Source of the DNA: DASPXY01 sp038227745
Lineage (GTDB): Bacteria > Planctomycetota > Planctomycetia > Gemmatales > Gemmataceae
NCBI GenBank assembly: GCA_038227745.1
Contig: JBBRPS010000098.1
Coordinates: 1-17,993 of the forward strand
Length of the DNA: 17,993 bases
Direction of reading: 5' to 3'
Shown here: positions 7,748 to 15,371 of the stretch, piece after piece
Layout: every line of letters starts with the position of its first letter
How positions within the stretch are numbered: position 1 is the stretch's first letter
The notes under the pieces: model-generated
Databases searched by the model: none
What the model was told of the DNA's origin: nothing
The model's input: the letters and a program-made list of their open reading frames with translations, nothing else
Translations under genes and position numbers: made by a program

Positions 7748-8341
7748 CCGCGCCCCGGGCTCCTGGGCTGAAATCAGTCCGCCAGGACCGCAGCTGCCGC
7801 CGCCTGCACCGGAGCGGATCGGCGAGGTTGCGGCGGAACTGCGCGCGGCGGGTCACAAAGCTGCCCTGACCGGCCCAAGACGCGACTTGAAGTCGGTGGC
7901 GACCGAGTCTGCTGCGCTCAGGGGCTGAGCGTCAAAGTTTTCCTCGCCTATTTGGATGACCTGAAGGCGGCGGGGCTGTGTCCCGACCCGACAGTGGCCG
8001 TCTCCATCATCGCGAGCGCCAGGCCGTGCCCCACCTCATCGCGGCCCATGCGACACGACCCAATCCTCTCCACATCCGCCAGCCCACGGGCTGCTGACAA
8101 TGGCGAGAGGCTCAGCGCCGCGAGGTAAGAAGGCGCGGCCCGTGGGGGTTTGCAAGCCTATTTCGCGAGACCCGCGCCTGACTGGACGACAGGACGGGCC
8201 AGCGCCGGGGATGCTTCGCATTTCTGCCGAAGCGACGAGGCGCGGGAATCGCCGCTGCTGACCTTTCGCTCACCGCGCACGGCAGGTATGCTCCTTTATT
8301 TGTGTGAATAGTTTATGGAAATTTGGAGAGGTATACTGCGC
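7748..8341. other. Gene-less stretch between the element and cas3, with broken reading frames
   Basis: No convincing gene is visible. Two short plus-strand stretches look like former coding sequence: one reads ERIGEVAAELRAAGHKAALT and stops at about 7927; the other, in a shifted frame overlapping it, reads GLSVKVFLAYLDDLKAAGL and runs on to about 8130. They may be one gene broken by a frameshift, but I recognise no family. A small palindrome, CAGCCC AC GGGCTG, lies at 8080-8093. The last 60 bp before cas3 are notably AT-rich and contain TATACT at 8332-8337 and TATGCT at 8287-8292, both -10-like, without a good -35 partner. The boundary between element and CRISPR locus probably lies here. Confidence 0.5.
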
Positions 8342-11080
8342 ATGTCTGCCCACCCTCATCTCGCACTCTGGGCTAAGCTCGGTAAGGCCCAATATCCAAA
8401 CTCGTACCACCCCCTCCTGTTCCACCTGCTCGATGTCGCCTCGGTCGCCCGCCGCCTGTGGGACGACATCCTCCGGCCGCGCGTGAAAGAGCCGTTCGCC
8501 GCCGCCTTGGGCATTGCCGCGCACGACTGCGGGCCGTGGGTTGCGTTCTGTGTCGGCGCCCATGACATTGGCAAGGCCTCACCCGGATTCCAGCAGCGCG
8601 AGAATGCCGCCGTACTCGTCAAGTACCTCGCCGCCGCCGGGTTTGACTTCGCCGTCTCCGCGGCGCCGCCCCACGGCACCGTCAGCGTGCCCGTCCTCGC
8701 CGACTGGCTGCAGGGGGCAGGCGTGCCCAGAATCGCCGCCCGGCGCGTCGCGCTGGCCGTCGGTGGCCACCACGGCGTCTTCGCGGAGGCCGGCTGGGAT
8801 GCCCTCGGGGACAGAGCCCTCGGCAACCCCGCCTGGTCGGCCGCCCGGCGTGACGTGCTGTCGTGCCTGGCCGAACTCCTGACGGTACCGCTTACCCGGC
8901 CGCCGACCGAGGGCCAGGGCGAGGACCAGTCGCACCTCATGTTCCTCGCCGGCCTGACTTCCGTGGCCGACTGGGTCGGGTCCAACCAGGCCTTCTTCCC
9001 GCCGGTGGGTAACGGCGACAACTACACCGATGACCGGATGGAGCGCGCCCGTGAATACCTGCACCGCGCCGACCGACAGGCGGAAGAGGCGTTAAGCCGA
9101 CTCGGTTGGACCGGGCGCACCGACGGGCCGGGGGGGCGGCCGTCGTTCCCCGACCTGTTCCGTTACCTGGGGTTGAAAGAAGTTCGCCCGCTCCAGGCCG
9201 CGGCAGAGCGCCACGCCGCCGGCCTCGACGGCCCCGCCCTGATCCTCGTGGAATCCCCGATGGGCGAGGGCAAGACCGAGGCGGCACTCTGCCTCGCCGA
9301 CGCCTGGGAGCGGGGCGGCGGGCAGGGCCTCTACGTCGCCCTGCCGACGATGGCGACGAGCAACGGCATGTTCGGCCGGCTGGAAGCGTTCCTTGCCGCC
9401 ACCTACCCCGGCCGCAAGAACCTCCACCTGCTCCACGGACAGGCCCTGCTGTCCGAAGCGTACCAGCGGCTCGTCGAGCAGGCGAAGGGACAGACGTTTA
9501 CCGCGGAACTGTACGACGAAGACGGGTCGCCCGGGGTGGTCCTCGCCGACGCCTGGTTCGCGCAGGACCGCAAGCATGGCCTGCTCGCCCCGTTCGCCGT
9601 CGGCACCATTGACCAGGCGCTGCTCGCCGTACTGCAAACGCGGCACGGTTTCGTCCGGCTGTTCGGCCTGGCGGGGAAAACCGTGATCCTCGACGAAGTC
9701 CACGCCTACGACGTTTACATGACCACGCTGCTGCGGCACCTGCTGCGCTGGCTCGCGGCCCTCGGCTGCCCGGTGATCCTTTTGTCTGCCACACTGCCGC
9801 GGCAGAAGCGGCAGGAACTGCTGGCGGCCTACACGGGCCTGCCCGCCGTCCCCGAGGAAGACAGGCCGTATCCGCGCATCACCGCGGCCCGGCCCGGGGG
9901 CTCACCGGCCGTCAACGTGGAGCACATTCCGGCGTCGGCTGCAAAGCGGTTGCGGCTGGCCTGGCAGGGCGACGACCTTCCGCAACTCGCCTTTCGGCTG
10001 GGCCAGGCCCTCCAGGCGGGTGGCTGCGTGGCGGTGGTCCGCAACACGGTCGGCCTCGCGCAGCAGACTTATCGGGCGCTGAAGGAGGCCCTCACGCCCG
10101 ACGTCGAGGTGGAATTGTTCCACGCCCGCTTCCCGTTTGGCCGTCGCCAGCAGATCGAGCAGGCCGTGCTGCGCCGCTACGGCAAGGAGGGGCCGCGGCC
10201 GGCCAGGACAATCCTGGTGGCGACCCAGGTGGTGGAGCAGTCGCTGGACCTTGACTTCGACCTGCTCGTTACGGACCTGGCCCCGGTGGACCTGGTGCTG
10301 CAGCGCGCCGGCCGCCTGTGGCGTCACAACCGCCCCCGGCCGGCCTGCCTGAAGGAGCCGGTCGTCTGGCTGTTACAGCCCCCGGAGGGGGCGGATGGGC
10401 TGCCGAATTTCGGCGTCAGCCGGTTCGTGTACCAGCCGCTGGTGCTCCTGCGCTCGTACCTCGCCCTGCGAGACCTCGTGGAGGTGAATCTGCCGGACGA
10501 CCTCGAAGGTTTGATCGAGGCCGTTTACGCAGGACACCCCTCGCTGGCCCCGCCTACCCCGGCCTGGACACAGGCCCTCGCGGACGCGGAGAAGGCCTGG
10601 CAGGCGGAGCAGAAGGAACACCGCAAGGCCGCAAGGGCGTTCTTGATCGCAGACCCGGTGGCCGAGGAGGAAATCCTGTCCGCCTTCAACCAGCAACTGG
10701 AGGAGGACAACCCGGATGTCCCGAAAGATCGGCAGGCCTTTACGCGGCTGGTTTCCCCGACGGTGTCCCTCGTTCTTCTTTACGAGGTCGGCGGGAAGTT
10801 ATTCCTGCGCCCCGAGGGCGGACCGGAAGTGAAGCTCATCCGCCGGCCGAATCTGGATCAGGCGCGTGCCCTCCTGAACAACACCGTCTCCGTCCAGCAC
10901 AAGGGCTGCTTCTTCCATTACGTCAAGCGCCCTTCCCCCTGGCCGGACAGCGGACTGCTGCGGTTCCACCGGCTCGTCCGGCTGGACGGCAACGGCGCAT
11001 CGCTCTCGGGGGAACATGCGCTGACGAACGATCCGGAACTGGGGCTGGTGTTTACCCGGGAGGACGAGCAAGTGGGCTGA
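8342..11080 (+). CDS. cas3: Cas3, type I CRISPR nuclease-helicase
   Basis: A 912-residue Cas3, close to the usual I-E length. It is recruited by target-bound Cascade, nicks the displaced strand and degrades it while translocating 3' to 5'. The N-terminal HD nuclease has His28 in HPLLFHLLDVA, His74-Asp75 in GAHDIGK, His111 in PPHGT and GGHHG at 141-145. The superfamily 2 helicase follows: motif I ESPMGEGKT at 304-312, motif II DEVH at 451-454, motif III SATLP at 482, and motif VI QRAGRLWRH from 654. The ATG at 8342 is chosen over an in-frame ATG at 8315 because GGAGAGG lies 10 bp upstream and the N-terminus then fits the family; the earlier ATG has no ribosome site. All catalytic motifs look intact. 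It is separated from cse1 by a 302-bp regulatory gap, so it may be expressed independently. Confidence 0.96.
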   Translation: MSAHPHLALWAKLGKAQYPNSYHPLLFHLLDVASVARRLWDDILRPRVKEPFAAALGIAAHDCGPWVAFCVGAHDIGKASPGFQQRENAAVLVKYLAAAGFDFAVSAAPPHGTVSVPVLADWLQGAGVPRIAARRVALAVGGHHGVFAEAGWDALGDRALGNPAWSAARRDVLSCLAELLTVPLTRPPTEGQGEDQSHLMFLAGLTSVADWVGSNQAFFPPVGNGDNYTDDRMERAREYLHRADRQAEEALSRLGWTGRTDGPGGRPSFPDLFRYLGLKEVRPLQAAAERHAAGLDGPALILVESPMGEGKTEAALCLADAWERGGGQGLYVALPTMATSNGMFGRLEAFLAATYPGRKNLHLLHGQALLSEAYQRLVEQAKGQTFTAELYDEDGSPGVVLADAWFAQDRKHGLLAPFAVGTIDQALLAVLQTRHGFVRLFGLAGKTVILDEVHAYDVYMTTLLRHLLRWLAALGCPVILLSATLPRQKRQELLAAYTGLPAVPEEDRPYPRITAARPGGSPAVNVEHIPASAAKRLRLAWQGDDLPQLAFRLGQALQAGGCVAVVRNTVGLAQQTYRALKEALTPDVEVELFHARFPFGRRQQIEQAVLRRYGKEGPRPARTILVATQVVEQSLDLDFDLLVTDLAPVDLVLQRAGRLWRHNRPRPACLKEPVVWLLQPPEGADGLPNFGVSRFVYQPLVLLRSYLALRDLVEVNLPDDLEGLIEAVYAGHPSLAPPTPAWTQALADAEKAWQAEQKEHRKAARAFLIADPVAEEEILSAFNQQLEEDNPDVPKDRQAFTRLVSPTVSLVLLYEVGGKLFLRPEGGPEVKLIRRPNLDQARALLNNTVSVQHKGCFFHYVKRPSPWPDSGLLRFHRLVRLDGNGASLSGEHALTNDPELGLVFTREDEQVG

Positions 11081-11094
11081 ATGGCATGGAGGGG

Positions 11095-11127
11095 AATTTG
11101 GTCTCAAGGGGGATACAGGGGGTTGAC
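11095..11127 (+). promoter_or_regulatory. Candidate Cascade self-target site upstream of the cse1 promoter
   Basis: Positions 11098-11112 read TTGGTCTCAAGGGGG. The first 15 nt of the pseudo-spacer at 11241-11255 read TTGGTGTCAAGCGGG. They agree at 13 of 15 positions and differ only at 6 and 12, the bases that Cascade flips out and does not use. There is no useful match after position 15. The PAM-side trinucleotide is AAT (11095-11097). A full R-loop for the 30-nt pseudo-spacer would reach 11127 and overlap the -35 box. This is seen in sequence; binding and repression are inferred. Confidence 0.6.
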
Positions 11128-11151
11128 GCCACCGAGGTCAACTGGTAGGAT
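11123..11151 (+). promoter_or_regulatory. Sigma70-type promoter for the cse1-cas2 operon
   Basis: TTGACG at 11123-11128 and TAGGAT at 11146-11151 are separated by exactly 17 bp. This is the best promoter match in the locus, and transcription should start near 11158. The -35 and spacer contain an inverted repeat, TTGAC N9 GTCAA (11123-11141), which could be an operator for a dimeric repressor. The transcript would carry the repeat-like hairpins and then the cse1-to-cas2 genes. Confidence 0.65.
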
Positions 11152-11211
11152 GGGGATGTTAAAGTCTTCGCAAGAGAAGAAGACTCTCGGAACCGAGACA
11201 ATTACCTTTCC

Positions 11212-11300
11212 TCCGTCCCCACCGCCGTGGGGGTGACCCGTTGGTGTCAAGCGGGTGCGCCGTGGCCCGCGCCATCCCCCACGGAAGTGGGGGTGTCCTG
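11212..11300 (+). ncRNA. Candidate crRNA-like regulatory RNA (CreR/CreA-type), a one-spacer mini-array
   Basis: Element A (11212-11240) matches the array repeat at 22 of 29 positions. Its stem CCCCAC/GTGGGG is perfect, only the loop (CGCC for GCAG) and a few flanking bases differ, and it ends GTGACCCG against the true 8-nt handle GTGAACCG. A 30-nt pseudo-spacer follows (11241-11270). Element B (11271-11300) then begins GCCATCCCCCAC and has a 7-bp stem with loop GGAA. Period and orientation match the real array (29 + 31/32). Cas6e cutting at the 3' base of both stems would yield an RNA shaped like a mature crRNA. Its seed matches the operon's own promoter region. Crucially, the match stops at position 15, which favours binding without destruction. 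A decayed relic array is the alternative. Confidence 0.6.
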
Positions 11301-11322
11301 TCGGTCCCCACTTCCGTGGGGG
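11276..11322 (+). repeat. Repeat-like hairpins B and C form a perfect 17-bp inverted repeat
   Basis: Arm 11276-11292 (CCCCCACGGAAGTGGGG) and arm 11306-11322 are exact reverse complements with a 13-nt loop. Each arm is also a small repeat-like hairpin by itself: B has loop GGAA, and C (within 11301-11329) has CCCCAC TTCC GTGGGG. Because C carries the complement of B's loop, the leader RNA can fold either as two short Cas6e-type hairpins or as one long stem. No T-run follows, so it is not a standard intrinsic terminator. Confidence 0.85.
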
Positions 11323-11382
11323 TGATGTTCCCATCGCATCTTTCCGCCGTCCGCCGTAACGCCGTCAGACCAGGGAGGCCCG

Positions 11383-12936
11383 ATGCCGCCTGCTTTCAAC
11401 CTCCTCGACGAGCCGTTCATCCCGGCTTACGGGCCGAACGGCCGCAGAGATTACTCGCTGCGGGAAGCCTTGCTCGCCGCGCACGACCTTCAGGAAGTGC
11501 GCGACGCCTCCCCGATTGTCACGGTCGCCCTGCACCGCCTCATCCTGGCGATCCTCCACCGGAACTATGGCCCCAAGGGTCCCAAGCAATGGCAAGGCCT
11601 GTGGGAAGCCGGGCGGTTCCCCGCCGGCCCGCTGGGGGACTATTTCGCCAGGTGGCGCAGCCGGTTCGACTTGTTCGACCCCGCGCGGCCCTTCTTTCAG
11701 GACCCGACGTTCCGCGCCAGGGAACCCGGCGGCATTAATCAGCTCGTGCGCGAATTGTCCCGCGGGCACAACGCCACGCTCTTCGACCACACCAGCGAGA
11801 ACCCGCCGCCGCTCCTCTCCCCCGCGGAGGCCGCCCGCGCCCTGATCGCCGAGCAGGCCTTCGCTGTCGGAGGAGGCAAGAGTGAACTCGGCTACACCAC
11901 CAGCGCCCCCCTGATCGGCGGAGTGGCCGTCCTCGTGTGCGGCGACAACCTGTTCGAGACGCTGCTGCTCAACCTGGTGCCCTATGATGAGCGACACCCC
12001 CTGCCGGGGGACGAGGACGACGCCCCGGCCTGGGAGCGCGACGGCCGCCCCGTCGAGGGCGCGGCCGCGCCCGACGGCTACCTCGATTACCTCACCTGGC
12101 AGAGCCGCTCCGTCCACCTGCACCCCGAGGCCGACGGCCAGGTCCGCCGGATGTCCTTCGCCCAGGGTCGCAAACTTGCCCCCCAAAGGAAGCTGTATGA
12201 CCCGATGATGGCCTACCGGCGGGACAAGGAGAAAGGCGATAGTCCCGTCCGCCTCTCGGAGACGAAGGCGCTCTGGCGCGACAGCGCGGCGCTGCTCCAG
12301 TTCGCCGAGACGGATGTGTTTCGCGGGCCGGCAAGTCTGAGCTGGCTGGCCGATTTGCGGACGGCCGACGTACTCCCGCGCAATCGGGCGTTCACCCTCG
12401 CGGCCATCGGCCTCTGCAAGGACAAGGTCAAGGCCAAGGTCAACTTCTGGCGCCACGAGACGCTGCCGCTGCCGCTCGACTACCTCACCGACCGGACTTT
12501 GGTGGAGTCTCTCAAGAGCGCCACCGGCCTGGCCGAGACCGTCGGCGGGGCGGTCCGCGGCGCCGGCGCCGTCCTCGCATCCCGACTGCTGGCCCCGGGA
12601 GAGAGGAAGCCGGACAAGGCCCAGCTCTGGGCGCTGGTCGATTCCCTCGGGGCGGATCAACTCTACTGGTCGCGTCTGGAGGCGCCTTTCCGCGATTTTC
12701 TCTCCCGACTCCCCGGTACAGTGGAGCACCAGAAAGCGCAGCTCGACGCCTGGTTCCGCGCAGACCTCGAACGGACTGCCCACGCGGCGTTCCAGCAAAC
12801 GGCCGGGCAGCTCGACCACTCCGCCCGGAGCTTGCGGGCGCTGGTCGCCGGCGGGCAGCAGCTCGCCGTAGGCCTCGCGAAAATCGCCCGGCAATACCAC
12901 GTCGCCAAACCCGTCCAGCAGGGGGCTTCTTCATGA
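11383..12936 (+). CDS. cse1: Cse1/Cas8e, large subunit of type I-E Cascade
   Basis: A 517-residue protein (E. coli CasA is about 500) that recognises the PAM and recruits Cas3. The N-terminus FNLLDEPFIPAYGPNGRRDY followed by SLREAL is characteristic of Cse1, as are FDLFDPARPFFQDP and the glycine-rich segment GGGKSELGYTTSAPL that corresponds to the PAM/handle-contacting region. The C-terminal third is helical, as in the four-helix bundle. ATG at 11383 has GGGAGG four bases upstream. It is the first gene of the effector operon behind the promoter at 11123, and its stop overlaps the cse2 start (ATGA). Nothing looks truncated. If the self-repression proposed for this locus is real, this gene is its first target. 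Confidence 0.93.
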   Translation: MPPAFNLLDEPFIPAYGPNGRRDYSLREALLAAHDLQEVRDASPIVTVALHRLILAILHRNYGPKGPKQWQGLWEAGRFPAGPLGDYFARWRSRFDLFDPARPFFQDPTFRAREPGGINQLVRELSRGHNATLFDHTSENPPPLLSPAEAARALIAEQAFAVGGGKSELGYTTSAPLIGGVAVLVCGDNLFETLLLNLVPYDERHPLPGDEDDAPAWERDGRPVEGAAAPDGYLDYLTWQSRSVHLHPEADGQVRRMSFAQGRKLAPQRKLYDPMMAYRRDKEKGDSPVRLSETKALWRDSAALLQFAETDVFRGPASLSWLADLRTADVLPRNRAFTLAAIGLCKDKVKAKVNFWRHETLPLPLDYLTDRTLVESLKSATGLAETVGGAVRGAGAVLASRLLAPGERKPDKAQLWALVDSLGADQLYWSRLEAPFRDFLSRLPGTVEHQKAQLDAWFRADLERTAHAAFQQTAGQLDHSARSLRALVAGGQQLAVGLAKIARQYHVAKPVQQGASS

Positions 12937-13475
12937 GCAAACCAAAAGACTGGCAGAAGGACTTCATCGCCCGGCTCACACGTCTGGCCGATCAGGAGCA
13001 CCCCGACCGTGCCAGTCTTGCCGAGTTGCGCCGCTGCCTCGGGCAGAACCTTGGCCGCGCCCTGTACCGCGTCGGTGCCCTGTTCGTTGGCGTGGACGAC
13101 GGCGGCGACCTGGAGGACGCGATGCTGGTCGCGGCCCTCTTCGCCTCCCACCCAATGTCAAGCACCGGCGTCAATCTGGGCGCCGCGTTCGGCGAGTTGA
13201 AAGACCGGACCGGCAGCGACAGCGTCGAGAAGCGCTTCGTGGCCCTCCTGGACGGCGAGCGCGAAGACCTGCCGGGGCGGTTGCGCCAGGCGGTTTCGCT
13301 GCTGAAGTCCCGAGAGATCGGCCTGGACTGGGGGCAGCTCCTTGCCGACCTCCGGCGCTGGAATTACCCGTCCAGGCGCGTGCAACGAGTCTGGGCACGC
13401 GCCTTCTGGCAAGAACGTCGCCCCGAAGAAGTCCCCACGGCTGCCGCCCCCGCGGTCCCACCGACCCCCGAGTGA
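12933..13475 (+). CDS. cse2: Cse2/CasB, small subunit of type I-E Cascade (Cas11)
   Basis: A 180-residue, largely helical and basic protein matching Cse2, which forms the dimer along the belly of Cascade and stabilises the R-loop. Family-like features are the LRRCLGQNLGRALYRVGALF helix, an LVAALFASHP segment, the EKRFVALLDGEREDLPGRLR stretch with conserved arginines, and the C-terminal WGQLLADLRRWNYPSRRVQR followed by VWARAFW. A proline/alanine-rich tail closes the protein. The ATG overlaps the cse1 stop, and the stop precedes cas7 by 13 bp with AAAGGA in between. The position between cse1 and cas7 is the canonical I-E order and strengthens the call. Confidence 0.92.
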   Translation: MSKPKDWQKDFIARLTRLADQEHPDRASLAELRRCLGQNLGRALYRVGALFVGVDDGGDLEDAMLVAALFASHPMSSTGVNLGAAFGELKDRTGSDSVEKRFVALLDGEREDLPGRLRQAVSLLKSREIGLDWGQLLADLRRWNYPSRRVQRVWARAFWQERRPEEVPTAAAPAVPPTPE

Positions 13476-13488
13476 AAGGAACCCCTGC

Positions 13489-14688
13489 ATGTTCGTCGAA
13501 CTGCACCTGCTGCAGAACTTCGCCCCGTCGTGTCTCAACCGCGACGACACCAACAGCCCCAAGGACTGCGAGTTCGGCGGCCACCGCCGCGCTCGTATCT
13601 CCAGCCAGTGCATCAAGCGCTCCGTCCGCCGCTACTTCGCCGCCCAAAAGCTCCTGCCCGAGGAACACCTCGCCGAGCGCTCCAAGCGCCTGGTCGGCGA
13701 AGTTGTGAAGATCCTTGAAGAGAAGGGCCGGCCGGCGGAAGTCGCCGCGGCCGCGGTGAAGAGCGCCCTCGCCGCCGTCAAGCTGACGGCCGTCGAGCAG
13801 AACGAGACACAGTACCTGTTGTTCCTCGGCCGCCGGGAGATCGCCGCCCTGGCCGACGTCGTCCACGTCCACTGGGACGCCCTCGCCGCCAGCGCCGCCG
13901 CGCCGGAACCGCCATCCGCCCCCGGCGAGAAGAAGAAGACGAAGAAACAACAGAAGGCCCAGGCCAAGGGTGCCGTGCCGCCCGAGGTAGCCAAGCAGGT
14001 CAAGGCGGTGTTCAACGGCGGCAAGGCGGCGGACGTGGCCCTGTTCGGCCGCATGCTCGCCGACCAGGCCGACTTGAACGTCGATGCCGCCTGCCAGGTC
14101 GCCCACGCCCTGTCCACCAACAAGGTCAGCATGGAGATGGACTTCTTCACCGCCGTGGACGACCTCAAGCGGCGCGGCACCGAGGAGGACGCCGGGGCCG
14201 GCATGCTCGGCACCGTGGAGTTCAACTCCGCCTGTTTCTACCGCTACGCCAACATCGACTTCGACCAGCTTACGCGCAACCTGCAGGGCGACGCGGAACT
14301 GGCCCGCCAGGCCGTCGCCGCCTTCCTCAAGGCGTCGGTCCACGCCTTGCCCACGGGCAAGCAGAACACGTTCGCCGCGCACAACCCGCCGTCGCTGGTC
14401 CTCGCCGTCGTCCGCGACCGTGGACTATTCTCGCTGGCCAACGCCTTTGAGAAGCCGGTCCGCCCCGATCCCCAGCGCGGCCTCGTACAGAACTCGGTGC
14501 TGCAACTGGACACGTACTGGGGCCGGCTCGCGCGGATGTTCGGGACCGACGGCCTGAGCGCCGCCCACGTCTGCATCGAGGACGAGTCCACGGAGTTGAA
14601 GGCCCTGGCGCCGTACCTCGCCGCCTCGGTCCCCGAGGTGATCGCCGGCGTGATGGGGAAACTCGCGAACGGTAAGGAGGCGTTATGA
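13489..14688 (+). CDS. cas7: Cas7e/CasC, backbone subunit of Cascade
   Basis: A 399-residue Cas7e, somewhat longer than E. coli CasC (about 363). Six copies line the crRNA and kink it every sixth base. The start FVELHLLQNFAPSCLNRDDT followed by NSPKDCEFGGHRRARISSQC is diagnostic, including the RISSQ motif. Later motifs include AHALSTNKVSMEMDFFTAVD, GTVEFNSACFYRYANID and LPTGKQNTFAAHNPPSLVL. The extra length is partly a lysine-rich insertion (GEKKKTKKQQKAQAKG, about residues 146-161), probably a surface loop between core and thumb. AAAGGA lies 8 bp before ATG 13489; the frame is open further upstream but only this start fits the family. The stop overlaps the cas5 start (ATGA). Confidence 0.95.
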   Translation: MFVELHLLQNFAPSCLNRDDTNSPKDCEFGGHRRARISSQCIKRSVRRYFAAQKLLPEEHLAERSKRLVGEVVKILEEKGRPAEVAAAAVKSALAAVKLTAVEQNETQYLLFLGRREIAALADVVHVHWDALAASAAAPEPPSAPGEKKKTKKQQKAQAKGAVPPEVAKQVKAVFNGGKAADVALFGRMLADQADLNVDAACQVAHALSTNKVSMEMDFFTAVDDLKRRGTEEDAGAGMLGTVEFNSACFYRYANIDFDQLTRNLQGDAELARQAVAAFLKASVHALPTGKQNTFAAHNPPSLVLAVVRDRGLFSLANAFEKPVRPDPQRGLVQNSVLQLDTYWGRLARMFGTDGLSAAHVCIEDESTELKALAPYLAASVPEVIAGVMGKLANGKEAL

Positions 14689-15371
14689 CCGTCCTGCTGC
14701 TCCGGCTGGCCGGGCCGATGCAGTCTTGGGGCACGGACAGCCGCTTCGGCCACCGCGACACTCGCCCCGAGCCGTCAAAGAGCGGCGTCGTTGGCCTGCT
14801 CTGCGCCGCGCTGGGGCGTCCCCGCTCCGCCCCGCTGGACGATCTGGCGGCACTGCAGATGGGCGTGCGCATCGACCGCCCGGGGCGGCTGGCCCGTGAC
14901 TTCCACACCGCCCAGGAGGTGCTGCGGGCCGACGGCTCCGGGCGACAGGACACCGTCGTCTCGACGCGCTTCTACCTGGCCGATGCCGATTTCCTCGTCG
15001 GCCTTGAGGGCGACCGGGGATTGCTGGAATGCCTCGACGCGGCCCTGCGGCGCCCGGTCTGGCCCCTCTATCTGGGCCGCAAGGCGTTCGTGCCGGGCTT
15101 CCCGGTGCCCCTCCCTCGCCCCGAGCAGGCCCTGCGCGAGGGGCCGCTGCTGGAAGTGCTCGGCTCGTATCCGTGGGTTCGCCGACGGGCCATTGAGGAG
15201 GTGCCGACCCGGCTCGGCTACGTCATCGACGTGCCCTTCGGCGCCGGCGAGCCGCGCCCCGACGTGCCCCTCTCGTTCGCGCGGCGGGCTTTCGCCATTC
15301 GCCATGTGCGCGTGGATTTCTTCGACCGCCTGCCCCCGCTCCACAACCCGGAGGACGCCCCGTGTTCCTGA
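14685..15371 (+). CDS. cas5: Cas5e/CasD, handle-binding subunit of Cascade
   Basis: A 228-residue Cas5e, which caps the 5' handle of the crRNA. The opening LLLRLAGPMQSWGTDSRFGH followed by RDTRPEPSKSGVVGLL is the family signature. The middle has TVVSTRFYLADADFLVGLEG, and RPVWPLYLGRKAFVPGFPV is the typical glycine/arginine segment. AAGGAGG precedes the ATG, and both lie inside the 3' end of cas7, so translation is coupled. The last codons overlap the cas6 start by 10 bp in another frame. Length and motifs are normal for I-E. Confidence 0.94.
   Translation: MTVLLLRLAGPMQSWGTDSRFGHRDTRPEPSKSGVVGLLCAALGRPRSAPLDDLAALQMGVRIDRPGRLARDFHTAQEVLRADGSGRQDTVVSTRFYLADADFLVGLEGDRGLLECLDAALRRPVWPLYLGRKAFVPGFPVPLPRPEQALREGPLLEVLGSYPWVRRRAIEEVPTRLGYVIDVPFGAGEPRPDVPLSFARRAFAIRHVRVDFFDRLPPLHNPEDAPCS

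Larger units (their letters stand above)
11081..11382 (+). other. Regulatory gap between cas3 and cse1 (overview)
   Basis: This 302-bp gap holds, in order: a site matching the pseudo-spacer (11095-11127), a strong promoter (11123-11151), two small hairpins, three CRISPR-repeat-like hairpins and the cse1 ribosome site. The first small hairpin has arms AGTCTTC (11163-11169) and GAAGACT (11179-11185). The second is the perfect palindrome TCTCGG AA CCGAGA (11185-11198). A transcript from the promoter would have an untranslated leader of about 225 nt before cse1. A 26-codon frame at 11156-11236 is also present; its ATG-TTA start lies at the expected transcription start and it ends inside the first repeat-like element. 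Whether it is translated is unknown. Confidence 0.8.

Noticed and set aside
8320..8331. AATTTGG upstream of cas3, similar to the PAM and first bases of the proposed self-target
   Set aside because: Only the first four spacer positions match and the seed then fails at 5, 7 and 8, so there is no case for targeting cas3.
11276..11322. B-C hairpin as a rho-independent terminator
   Set aside because: The stem is strong enough but no run of T follows, and cse1 lies directly downstream.
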